Shown piece by piece: positions 26,614 through 35,226 of a stretch of DNA of 61,264 bases. This stretch comes from Bacteroidaceae bacterium (GTDB lineage: Bacteria; Bacteroidota; Bacteroidia; Bacteroidales; Bacteroidaceae): assembly GCA_011959205.1 (NCBI GenBank), contig BLLV01000215.1:1-61264 (forward strand). The letters run 5' to 3'. The position numbers were made by a program, and so were the translations under genes. Numbering within the stretch: position 1 is the first letter of the stretch; each line of letters opens with the position of its first letter. Under the pieces are notes generated by a model that did no database searches, was not told where the DNA came from, and saw only the letters and a program-made list of their open reading frames with translations.

Positions 26614-26721
26614 ATGAAAAGATTCAATGTCATAAAAGAAGTACTGCAATATGCCGGAATCATCATTCTGTCATGCCTTTCGGCACTTTGGCTGATGATT
26701 ACAGGAAAAAAGAAAAAGTAA
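26614..26721 (+). CDS. small single-pass membrane protein
   Basis: A 35-codon frame encoding MKRFNVIKEVLQYAG, one hydrophobic helix (about residues 15-28), and a basic KKKK end. It has a perfect -7 box at the right distance and occupies the gap between two minus-strand genes, ending 10 bp before the 3' end of the radical SAM gene. Such short membrane proteins are commonly missed; function unknown. Confidence 0.6.
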   Translation: MKRFNVIKEVLQYAGIIILSCLSALWLMITGKKKK

Positions 26722-26731
26722 GTTAGAATAA

Positions 26732-27802
26732 CTAGAACTTTTCCCTTAAATCTCCCTGGCAGGGATCCTGCCCTACATCGCACCATTTTTTATCCAGACA
26801 GGCTGTTTTTCCCTGCATGGAACGAAGTTTATTCTGCAACGCCCACTTCAATGGATATTTTATATATTTATGCATCACCGGAGAGGCTGTGCCCACCATC
26901 CAGCAGTTTTTCGGGCATTTACGCACCATGGCACGCACTTCCTCCGCCTGTTTACTTGTCCAAATAGTCATAAAGTCCGGAGTTTCATGAATATTCCCCA
27001 TCGACTTCTTCCAAAATTTCTCTTCCAGACCGTTACAGGGAAACACATCACCAAACGGATCTATAAAGAAATTAGCACTTCCCGCCTCACAAGGCAACAT
27101 ACGTCTTCCCCCTTCAATATAATTTATCAGTCCCATATTGAACCAGGCACGAAACCAACTCTTCGGCTGATTTTCCTTCAACTGCCATTCTATCAGTTGC
27201 TCAAAGTCACCGCACACCTCGTTTTTGTTGGTAATGACATTATCGTCCTTATGAAAGTAGTACGAGTTATGAAAGGCGGCTGTAGCAAATTCCATTCCCA
27301 GTGACTTGCTGAGCTGATACAATGAAAGCATATCCTTTGAATTATTATTCGACACGGTACAGCCGAAACCGATATCCTTCAATCCCATCTCTTTCAATGC
27401 CAACAATGTACGTAGCCCTTTATCAAACCCTCCGGCATGTCCGCGTAGTTCGTCGTTTTTACAACTCAAACCCTCAATACTGATTCGAATTCCGATGGTA
27501 GGGAACTGTTTCGCCAAGGCAATCACCCTGTCCTCAAACCATCCGCTTGTAGAAATCACAATCCGGTCTGTATGTTTGTAGCATTCCGCCACTATTTCCG
27601 GCAAATCTTCACGAATGAAAGGCTCACCTCCCGTCAGATTGATGAATTTCAACTTAGGCAGTGACTTCAGGTCACTTGCTTTTATTTCTTCACTCTTGTT
27701 AGTGGGGTTAAACCATATATTACACATCTTGCACTTCATAGGGCAACGATATGTAAGGATTATGCTTGCATCGGTGGGATGCAAGGAACATTTGTTAGCC
27801 AT
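26732..27802 (-). CDS. radical SAM protein with SPASM-like C-terminus
   Basis: A 356-residue radical SAM enzyme. The [4Fe-4S] motif CPMKCKMC lies at about 20-27, followed by the GGEPF motif and the DPFGDVFPCNG and CPKNCWMVG segments of a SPASM-like auxiliary Fe-S site. The early residues of the region (TDASIILTYRCPMKC) are typical of oxidoreductases that modify peptides or carbohydrates. Substrate unknown. No precursor peptide gene is obvious, though the small membrane protein at 26614 is next to its 3' end on the opposite strand. Confidence 0.85.
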   Translation of the reverse strand: MANKCSLHPTDASIILTYRCPMKCKMCNIWFNPTNKSEEIKASDLKSLPKLKFINLTGGEPFIREDLPEIVAECYKHTDRIVISTSGWFEDRVIALAKQFPTIGIRISIEGLSCKNDELRGHAGGFDKGLRTLLALKEMGLKDIGFGCTVSNNNSKDMLSLYQLSKSLGMEFATAAFHNSYYFHKDDNVITNKNEVCGDFEQLIEWQLKENQPKSWFRAWFNMGLINYIEGGRRMLPCEAGSANFFIDPFGDVFPCNGLEEKFWKKSMGNIHETPDFMTIWTSKQAEEVRAMVRKCPKNCWMVGTASPVMHKYIKYPLKWALQNKLRSMQGKTACLDKKWCDVGQDPCQGDLREKF

Positions 27803-27825
27803 AAGTTTTTTGATTTAATTATTCA

Positions 27826-28122
27826 CTATTCCAATTTTTCTTTCATGTTTTCCATGAAAGAGTTAAAAGAAACCTTTATATCTTCCAATTGAGGATTGGA
27901 ATTTTTAACGAGAACAGATGCATAGTAATCAGTAGATTCGACTTCTACTTTGGTGGACAAAAAAGTAAAACTTTCCCGTTGTCCATATTCATAATACCAC
28001 ATGGAAAACAAACGGTTACGAATAGCCTGTTTTCCATCCAACATATCACAAATATATAATATAACAGGATTGTTTTCTAAAAAGAATGTTTCAAGAATTA
28101 CCCAAATAGTTTCCCTGACCAA
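27826..28122 (-). pseudogene. DUF6169-like protein, N-terminally truncated
   Basis: The surviving 98 residues (ICDMLDGKQAIRNRLFSMWYYEYG, then a strand-rich end with SNPQLEDIKVSFNSFMENMK) resemble the C-terminal part of DUF6169 proteins from Bacteroides. There is no ATG; the frame can start only at a TTG at 28122, although codons remain open a little further upstream (to a TAG near 28156) with the typical KDPLVRETIW lead-in. About 60 N-terminal residues seem to be missing, so I regard it as a fragment. Confidence 0.6.
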
Positions 28123-28232
28123 CGGATCTTTTACAGAATGCTTACCTTGTGGTTCCTAAACTACCATTATTATTTATATAAACTTTATAGGGAGATAAAG
28201 CATTGACACGTTCTATTGACAAATCTATCACA

Positions 28233-28385
28233 TCAAGCAAATTTTACCATTTTAAATCCCATTTTTTCCAATTCTTCTAAGGAATACCCCTTTTTGAGAT
28301 ATTCTATCAACGTGCGTTTGCGGTCTGTCGCCTTCTTCATAGCAGCCAACGCCTCTTCCTTGGTTTTAAATTTCTTAATGGCCAT
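28233..28385 (-). CDS. small charged protein, unknown function
   Basis: A 50-codon frame starting with ATG: MAIKKFKTKEEALAAMKKAT and ending KMGFKMVKFA, rich in Lys and Glu and predicted helical. It lies just upstream of the truncated DUF6169 gene on the same strand. No family is recognised. Size and composition would suit a DNA- or RNA-binding antitoxin-type protein, but there is no direct evidence. Confidence 0.55.
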   Translation of the reverse strand: MAIKKFKTKEEALAAMKKATDRKRTLIEYLKKGYSLEELEKMGFKMVKFA

Positions 28386-28519
28386 CCGATATTTTCTTGA
28401 TGATACAAAAGTACTAATAATAAATTAATTATCCAATATTTCCCAGCCTTTTCTTTCCATTATATACTATAAAGCAGCAAATCAGGTAAGCACTCAATTT
28501 AGGGCATCCCCCTTCGAAA

Positions 28520-28537
28520 GGGCACTTTTCAGTGCCC
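28520..28537. repeat. hairpin next to the IS66 element
   Basis: GGGCACT-TTTC-AGTGCCC forms a 7-bp stem. Outside it, TTAGGGCA (28499-28506) can pair with TGCCCTAA (28533-28540) in a nested structure. It lies just past the 3' end of the truncated transposase gene and may mark the transposon end or a terminator. Confidence 0.5.
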
Positions 28538-28571
28538 TAAACCGAGTTTTGTTAATTAATTAGTTTTGAAA

Positions 28572-29411
28572 TTAACATTGGCTGGTAGCCAAAGTGATTT
28601 TGTCAGGAACCATGTTAACATAATCCCTGCATCCGTTAAAGATATTTTTGAAAAAAGTTCCGATGAAGTTCCAGATAGAACTGCCATGAAGCTTTACCGT
28701 TCCTATTACACTATGATAAGTTGCAGCCATCTCAGCACCGGCATCACTGCCATAATGGAGTGAATTGTTGCGTTGGGTAGTCAGCTTTCGAATGGTTCGC
28801 TCGGCAAGATTATTGTCTATCAGGAGTTCTTTCGTTTCCAGGCTTTGCCTTTCCCGTAACCTCTCTTCAGAGGTAAATCCGGCATCATCACATTTACGCT
28901 CCCCCATAAAGAATTCCTTTAAAATAGTGGAAAAGCGTTCAGCTACCGGTTCACCACCTTGGTTAGAAGCCTTGACAAACTTGTGTTTGGCATGAGACAT
29001 ACAAACCTGATGCACGGTATCTTTAAACCGGGCTGATTTCAACTCATCACCGATAAATACATAAGCATTATATCCGTCAGACATGATACTCTTCAATTCA
29101 GCATCACCCAAGAAGCCTGTAAGCACCTCACGACCGCAGGAACTGTCAATCCAAATGCAAACGGAATTTTCACTGTTTTTTAATATAGGTTGAGGTTGAA
29201 CACTGGTCTTGTCTTTTTTCTCATGAGTAAGCACAGGAGCACCATCAATTGGAACTTCGACTACTTTTTTTCGAGTATCCTTAAACCATTTTTGAAAGAT
29301 GTTATAAGGAACTTTGTTCTTAAAACAGAACGATTGGAGAGATTCTCTATGAGGCAAAGCCTCAGTCTGGTACTGAAAGTAAAACCTTTCTAGATCTTCA
29401 CTGCTATACAT
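28572..29411 (-). pseudogene. internally deleted IS66 element: TnpA start fused in frame to TnpC end
   Basis: The 279-codon frame begins MYSSEDLERFYFQYQTEALPH and residues 1 to about 95 look like IS66 TnpA (HTH accessory protein). From about residue 100 it switches to the C-terminal DDE half of TnpC (ELKSIMSDGYNAYVFIGDELK, LAERTIRKLTTQRNNSLHYGSDAGA, IWNFIGTFFKNIF). The TnpB gene, the TnpC N-terminus, zinc finger and first catalytic Asp are gone, so it cannot transpose by itself. It borders the 3' end of the capsule locus. Confidence 0.85.
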
Positions 29412-29499
29412 AATTCTATAAATTGGGGTGGCAGCGAAGTTATCACTTTCAATTAATAGCCTGTTTTTGACTGCTTACGGTTTTCATCCAAGAATAATA

Positions 29500-30951
29500 C
29501 TAAATATTTTTTAAAATCATAAATTCCTTTACCATGTTTACAATCATATTTTTCTTAAAAATTATAGTTGCAAAAAACAGCCCTATTAAACAAAACCTTA
29601 TAAAAGGATATTCATACGTTGCAAACAAAATAGATCCCGCTATCAAAAATATTATCGTAATACCTACAATTTTCTTCAAATTATAAGGTTCAATTCCATC
29701 ACAATATCGGCTACATACTTTTTTCATAAAAAAATAATGACATATACTATACAATATATAACAAACCAAAGTTGTATATCCAGCAGCTAAATATCCATAC
29801 ATATTTATAAATACATAATTCATAATTATATTCAAGACAGCACCTATAACACTAGCCGTCATGATAAAGTTTGTTTTTTCATAATAAAAAGCAAACTTCG
29901 CAAATAAGTCATAGCAATACATAAAATACACACTCATAGCCACAGGAGGTATAACAAAAACCGCATCATAATAGGCTATTGGAGCAAAAATAACTACAGC
30001 TTCTGGTGCAAAGGCAATCAATAGCAAATTCACTATTGCTATCGCAGCTAATGTTGGATATACTATCGATGCAATATCTCCTACTCTGTTCTCTTTAATC
30101 TTTCTGTATATCCACGGACTTATTGTTCGCATCAAGGATGTATTGAAAAGGGTCATTATTAATGCTATTGAATATGCAAGGCTGTATAAACCAGCTTCAC
30201 TTGTTCCTGTCATCCTCTCTATCATTATTCTATCGGCATTGTTTAATATTGTTTGGGAAAGATAATGTGGTATAAGCGGTAGATTAAATCCCAACGCATA
30301 CATCCAATATTTCTTCGAAAACAATTTACTTCCTTTTTTTATCTGAATAAAAAAAAGGCCCGTATATATTACAAGTTCGACTAAAAGCAATCCTAAAATT
30401 CTAGCTGTCACTTTATCATCTGCTAACATTACAAATACAATACCTACAACCGGTTTAAGAAAAGACACTACTAATGTTACAACAATTAATGCTTTGTACT
30501 TAAACAATGCCTGCTGTTCTGCCGCCCAAAATCCAAAAACCGAAGATGTCCAAATCAGTAACAGCATAGACATCATCTGTATTGTGGTAAGTCCAAACAT
30601 TCTGTTCCACATATCATGAAATAATACGTAAACAACAATCCACATCAACACCAAACAGACTGAAAGCCCTTGCATCGTGGATGAATATACCAAACGATTA
30701 TTTTCATATTTGATAATTCCTTGTGTATATACACCTCCTGCAAGACTAAGACTTACAAATATTGTGACAATACTCAAAAACGAATTAAAAACATTATACC
30801 GCCCATATTCTTCAGTCGTAAATAACCTTGTAAATATCGGTGTAGATATTACAGAAATACCTTTCTGCAAGAAAGAACAAATCAAAAACCAAAATGAAGC
30901 TTTCACCTGAATAGGCATTCTAATGTATTTATCTTTTATATCTCTTATCAT
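29500..30951 (-). CDS. wzx: Wzx-type oligosaccharide repeat-unit flippase
   Basis: A 483-residue, 12-14 helix membrane protein of the MOP exporter superfamily (polysaccharide transport). The N-terminus KASFWFLICSFLQKGISVISTPIFTRLFTTEEYG is diagnostic of Wzx flippases, which move undecaprenyl-linked repeat units across the inner membrane. I start it at the Met at 30951; an upstream in-frame Met at 30987 would add 12 residues. It is the last gene of the capsule locus in the direction of transcription, beyond a 565-bp AT-rich gap. Confidence 0.9.
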   Translation of the reverse strand: MIRDIKDKYIRMPIQVKASFWFLICSFLQKGISVISTPIFTRLFTTEEYGRYNVFNSFLSIVTIFVSLSLAGGVYTQGIIKYENNRLVYSSTMQGLSVCLVLMWIVVYVLFHDMWNRMFGLTTIQMMSMLLLIWTSSVFGFWAAEQQALFKYKALIVVTLVVSFLKPVVGIVFVMLADDKVTARILGLLLVELVIYTGLFFIQIKKGSKLFSKKYWMYALGFNLPLIPHYLSQTILNNADRIMIERMTGTSEAGLYSLAYSIALIMTLFNTSLMRTISPWIYRKIKENRVGDIASIVYPTLAAIAIVNLLLIAFAPEAVVIFAPIAYYDAVFVIPPVAMSVYFMYCYDLFAKFAFYYEKTNFIMTASVIGAVLNIIMNYVFINMYGYLAAGYTTLVCYILYSICHYFFMKKVCSRYCDGIEPYNLKKIVGITIIFLIAGSILFATYEYPFIRFCLIGLFFATIIFKKNMIVNMVKEFMILKNI

Positions 30952-30987
30952 CGTTTTTCTTTTTATTTTTCTAACTGTCAGCATCAA

Positions 30988-31552
30988 TAAATAACGAAAC
31001 TCAATATAAAATCAAAAAAAAAATCTAATTGCCTATCATTGATAAAGTTTGTATTAATGGCAGCTTTTTCCCAAAGAAGCAATATGCGGAAACCGCCTTC
31101 AATTCGTTTGCAACTTCTTTATTTTCGTTCATATATCACTGAAGACCAAAACAATACAACATCAAAGCATCCAATACCTCCTCGAAATAATTCGTCCGCT
31201 TTTTCATTCATTCCAAAGACGGTTAAGTGATCTTTTTCATCTTAAAACAACTCCAATATATGAAATATTTACAGCAGCAGGATCCGTATTTCCACCAAAG
31301 TGAACACACCTACTTACCTGAGAGCCCTTATCACGCACTTCACCTAGGTGAAATAATAAGAGGTTCCAGAAGTTTACACGACAATATCCTATTCAATAAA
31401 AAGTTCATCCGTCAGACGAATAGATGGTATGCCCTAAAAATTAGCAACAATATTTTATCTCTTATACCGAATTCCATTAATATATATGGAAGAACTCATA
31501 CAAGACTTTTTCTCTACCAAAATAGAATATGGATTTAATTATTATTAACATT
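30988..31552. other. AT-rich gap in the capsule locus, possibly degenerate
   Basis: Between wzx and the TagD-like gene I see no convincing gene on either strand. Short frames on both strands (for example 31227-31538 plus strand, about 100 codons) have no recognisable motif and are probably chance. The composition (AT-rich, no clear promoter) and the location suggest decayed remnants of a lost capsule gene. Confidence 0.45.
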
Positions 31553-31978
31553 CTATTTTAAGACTAATCCATGACTATTTCTAAGAGACTCAGTAATCTT
31601 AGTTGAAGAAATACCTTTTGTATAAGGAAAATAAACAATATGAATCCCTTCTCTAACAAATTCCTCTTCATACTTTTTCCACTTGTCTGTTCCAAACCAA
31701 TCATCACCAACAAACAGATATGTGGCTCCCAACTTTTTGCATGCAGCCAATTTATCCATATCATATTGTGGTACAGCAGCATCCACATATTTACAACTGC
31801 GTACAAGTTCAATACGATCTTCAAAAGGAATCAATGCTTTCTTCCCTTTGTATTGAACCAATTCATCTACTGTAACACCTACCACCAATCTGTCACACAT
31901 CCCTCTCGCATTCTTAAAAAGATTCAAATGACCTACATGAAATAGATCATAAACCCCTGTCGTATATCCAATAATCAT
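31553..31978 (-). CDS. glycerol-3-phosphate cytidylyltransferase-like protein (TagD type)
   Basis: A 141-residue nucleotidyltransferase. It has the HIGH-like motif HVGH in GVYDLFHVGHLNLFKNA and the second signature GISSTKI at the end, both typical of CTP-dependent cytidylyltransferases. TagD makes CDP-glycerol, so the capsule may carry glycerol phosphate; other alcohol phosphates are possible. The start at 31978 is decided by the strong ribosome binding site AGGAGG, so an in-frame Met at 31999 is rejected. It follows the sulfotransferase gene by 17 bp. The matching polyol-phosphate transferase is not recognised in the window. Confidence 0.85.
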   Translation of the reverse strand: MIIGYTTGVYDLFHVGHLNLFKNARGMCDRLVVGVTVDELVQYKGKKALIPFEDRIELVRSCKYVDAAVPQYDMDKLAACKKLGATYLFVGDDWFGTDKWKKYEEEFVREGIHIVYFPYTKGISSTKITESLRNSHGLVLK

Positions 31979-31995
31979 ATTATTACCCTCCTTTA

Positions 31996-33042
31996 TCATT
32001 CATTTTTAAATGCCCACATCCTAGCATTTAAGTCAGCCTTACTTTCATCAAATAAATATAAATATTTTGATAATGATTTTTCAATTTTCTCAATATCACT
32101 TTTTAATTCAGGATATCTTAAAATCATTTGTGTATTTGCTATAGAAACAGCCGGATCAAAATATTTTTTAGCATGTTGTATTCCTGACAAACCAAGGAAT
32201 TTTTTAATTCGTTGTGTTTCCACTTCATAATTATAAATTAAATCTTCAAACTGTACACACAAAACATTTTCACCATATTCTTTAATTAAATCCATCTGGT
32301 CTTTATAATATTCAATAAATTCCTCCACATTGTGAGTCGGAGTAAAACGTCTTTCCCAACCAAATGATAGTTTCTTTGAAATTAGATATAAATCCCTTGG
32401 ATCACGCTTTACAATAATGGCTTTACATTCCTGTTCAAAAAATTTAAAACAACATGCTGGATTATTTGAAGGAAATGGTTGGTCTATTGCTATTATCTTT
32501 TTACTGGTATCACACATCTCTTTCAATAATCTTGTTGTATACTTCCTTGTTGCAATATAGAACCTGTCATCATGTACCGGAATATACATTCTATGATTTA
32601 AAAATTTTTTTGGTTGCTCCAAATGCAATTTATCAAATATTCTAAGTATCTTTCCACCTAACAAATACTTTATCCAATAATCAAATTTACTTACTTGACG
32701 CCTATCAAAATGCCAAAGTCCTCCTTCCCATTGCATCTGTATCAAATCTTCTATATAATCATTTGATATCTCTTTAAATTTTTGTACTGACATAAATCTA
32801 TTTACATATCGCACCAAATCATAGGAATATATTATTCTTTTAAAACGCTTGATTGCTGCATCACCACTATAAAACCTTATAGGATTAAGTATCAAATGAT
32901 ATTCCATATCCAACACACCATCCGGATCATATAAAAAAGCGAGTTCCATACTTCTTCCTGCCCCCACTTCATCAAATTCTCTCAAATAATCCATCACAGC
33001 TCCTGAACCAGTACTTCCAAAACCACTAACTCCTACTAACAT
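31996..33042 (-). CDS. sulfotransferase family protein
   Basis: A 348-residue protein with the 5'-PSB loop GFGSTGSGAV (about residues 6-15) that binds PAPS, and a 3'-phosphate segment IVKRDPRDLYL. It would transfer sulfate from PAPS to a sugar of the capsule repeat unit, an infrequent modification in Bacteroides capsules. The fold call is from these two motifs; a non-sulfotransferase P-loop enzyme is possible. Its start overlaps the end of the GT8 gene by 7 bp. Confidence 0.75.
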   Translation of the reverse strand: MLVGVSGFGSTGSGAVMDYLREFDEVGAGRSMELAFLYDPDGVLDMEYHLILNPIRFYSGDAAIKRFKRIIYSYDLVRYVNRFMSVQKFKEISNDYIEDLIQMQWEGGLWHFDRRQVSKFDYWIKYLLGGKILRIFDKLHLEQPKKFLNHRMYIPVHDDRFYIATRKYTTRLLKEMCDTSKKIIAIDQPFPSNNPACCFKFFEQECKAIIVKRDPRDLYLISKKLSFGWERRFTPTHNVEEFIEYYKDQMDLIKEYGENVLCVQFEDLIYNYEVETQRIKKFLGLSGIQHAKKYFDPAVSIANTQMILRYPELKSDIEKIEKSLSKYLYLFDESKADLNARMWAFKNE

Positions 33043-34037
33043 TTATGAGCCTCCTCCATTTTTAATTTAACAGCTTTATTCCTTTTTAAATAATAAATTT
33101 TACAAAAAATCGACTCGGGTAGAATCCTAAACATCCACCTATAAATAATACCACTAATACTCATTTTCTTAGGTGCAAATTCAACACGAAAAGATTTTGG
33201 TAATATTGCATAATATTTTAGCCATTGCTTTGCGTATGGATTTATATTATTACTTTGCCAAGGCCTACCTATTATTGTATCAACATAGTGTATGATAACA
33301 GGATTTTTTCTCGCCTCATCCAAGTCTTTTAAAGAGTAATAAGAAGTTTCATCACCACCATACCCTTTTATTTGCCTTCTACTATCCCATCCATTTTCAG
33401 GATAAAAAACACAATATTGAGGATGTAGTGTTGTAATTCGATCTTTTAAAAGAATATTAATAGCATCTTGATCTGGAAATACATCCTCTTGATGATTATT
33501 ACAATAATCAAAAAACAGATCTGTCAAATTCTCTTTTCTCCAAGCTACAGCATTAAATAACAAAACACCTGAATTATAATAATCGCCATCAACAAATCCC
33601 ATACACTGTTTATAAGCATAGGGAAGAACATCCTTTATACCCGCAAGAACATTTCTGCCTAAATCAACTTGGAAAATTTCCTTTAAACTCCCAATTATCA
33701 ATGTATCACAATCCAAATAGAGAAACTTTTTTACTGTTTCCGGCAAAATATCCGACATATATATCCTTGCGTATGCTACGTATGAATTATTTTCCGCCCA
33801 CACATTTCTAATTTTTCTCTTTAAACAATCAATACAATTATTTATATTGTAAAAAACTACATCACGACCATAACTTCCCGTAATACTTTGAATCTTTATT
33901 TTCATATCAGAAGATATCCCGTACTCAAATATATGAAATACTATTTCTTCAATCTGTTTGTTATTCTCCATAACAGACAGCATAACAACCTGCAAATGCG
34001 TAACATATTTCTCATCTGCTGCAATGCATATATTCAT
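33036..34037 (-). CDS. glycosyltransferase family 8
   Basis: A 333-residue GT-A enzyme. It begins MNICIAADEKYVTHLQVVMLS, carries the DxD metal site in FLYLDCDTLII, and later DQDAINILL and LHPQYCVFYP, all typical of family 8 (LgtC-like galactosyl- or glucosyltransferases). The start at 34037 is chosen because AAGGAG precedes it; an in-frame Met lies at 34055. It would add a hexose to the capsule repeat on undecaprenyl phosphate in the cytoplasm. Confidence 0.87.
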   Translation of the reverse strand: MNICIAADEKYVTHLQVVMLSVMENNKQIEEIVFHIFEYGISSDMKIKIQSITGSYGRDVVFYNINNCIDCLKRKIRNVWAENNSYVAYARIYMSDILPETVKKFLYLDCDTLIIGSLKEIFQVDLGRNVLAGIKDVLPYAYKQCMGFVDGDYYNSGVLLFNAVAWRKENLTDLFFDYCNNHQEDVFPDQDAINILLKDRITTLHPQYCVFYPENGWDSRRQIKGYGGDETSYYSLKDLDEARKNPVIIHYVDTIIGRPWQSNNINPYAKQWLKYYAILPKSFRVEFAPKKMSISGIIYRWMFRILPESIFCKIYYLKRNKAVKLKMEEAHKC

Positions 34038-34059
34038 TTTAATCTCCTTTTCCATCTTT

Positions 34060-35226
34060 TTATTTTAAAAGTTTTCTATAGACATCATTCAGATCCATCA
34101 TCAATACATCCAAATTAAATACGCTTTGTAATATTTCAGTTTCCGGATATTTCCTAGATGCCAAAAAATTATCCGCATTATCCCTCACAATATATCCATT
34201 ATCTACATCCTTCAAAATAACATTCGCCCATTCCACTGGCGATTCAATAGAAAGGTATTTTATTTTATCTGTCAATTTCGTAGCTCTTGGTATTTTATCC
34301 GAAGCATAACAAGGCAAGCCTGCACACAAAGCTTCTATCAGTACCAAACCCAAACCTTCATATTTTGATGGAAGCAAAAATGCATCCATTGCAGACATTA
34401 TGCCTGGAATATCATCAGAGAATCTCATAAAAATTATCTTTTCTGCAAATGCTTCACCTTTGACTTTACACATAATTGACTCTCGCTCATCTCCATCCCC
34501 AACCCATAAGAAAGAAAAATCCATTCCTGCGTCATATAATCTCCGGATAACTTCCAAGATAAATTCAGGATTTTTTTGATAACAGAAACGCCCCACTGTT
34601 CCTAATAAATATTTTGATTCAATATTCAATGTCATTCGAATCTCATTTCTTGAGGTTTCATTTATACAATATATCTTCGTATCAAAGGCATTATGAAAGG
34701 TTTTATACCGCTGACTATTATAAGCCGCTTCAGAAAACAACCATTTTCCTGCATTTTCTGAACAAGCAGCATAAAAATCCGGTATATTTTGATATATCTT
34801 TCTTATAACTGCATTGAAAAGCCTTTTCATTTTCACAAAAGGAGCCTCTGCATCATCCCCATGTGAATGCAATATAACTTTTGTTTTGGGACAACATCGT
34901 TTTATTGCATTTATATATATATATGATACAGCATTAGAATTATGATAATGTATAATATCATACTGAGTATTTCTTACCACATCTAAAATAATTTCCTGCC
35001 TTATCCTATACTTACAAATAAAATTACCTTTTACTTTTTGGGATGGTATTATCATGTGAATTCCCAATTGGTTCACTTTCTCTGTGAACACAGACTCTCG
35101 CATCTCTATAGGCAAGATGGAAATTTCATATTCGGTTTTGTCCAATCTCTCACAATAAGTGGAAATCACTTTTTCGATTCCACCATTTCCCCAAATACCA
35201 AGTATATATAATATTTTCTTCATCAA
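34060..35226 (-). CDS. glycosyltransferase family 4
   Basis: A 388-residue GT-B glycosyltransferase. YILGIWGNGGIEKV near the start is the glycine-rich N-domain loop; GTVGRFCYQKNPEFILEVI and the EX7E motif in PSKYEGLGLVLIEALCAGLP are typical of GT4. The start may be the second Met, one codon further in. Donor sugar unknown. It overlaps the Wzy gene by 4 bp at its start. Confidence 0.88.
   Translation of the reverse strand: MMKKILYILGIWGNGGIEKVISTYCERLDKTEYEISILPIEMRESVFTEKVNQLGIHMIIPSQKVKGNFICKYRIRQEIILDVVRNTQYDIIHYHNSNAVSYIYINAIKRCCPKTKVILHSHGDDAEAPFVKMKRLFNAVIRKIYQNIPDFYAACSENAGKWLFSEAAYNSQRYKTFHNAFDTKIYCINETSRNEIRMTLNIESKYLLGTVGRFCYQKNPEFILEVIRRLYDAGMDFSFLWVGDGDERESIMCKVKGEAFAEKIIFMRFSDDIPGIMSAMDAFLLPSKYEGLGLVLIEALCAGLPCYASDKIPRATKLTDKIKYLSIESPVEWANVILKDVDNGYIVRDNADNFLASRKYPETEILQSVFNLDVLMMDLNDVYRKLLK

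Noticed and set aside
31227..31538. 103-codon plus-strand frame in the capsule gap
   Set aside because: No recognisable motif, opposite strand to the operon, in AT-rich DNA; treated as chance.
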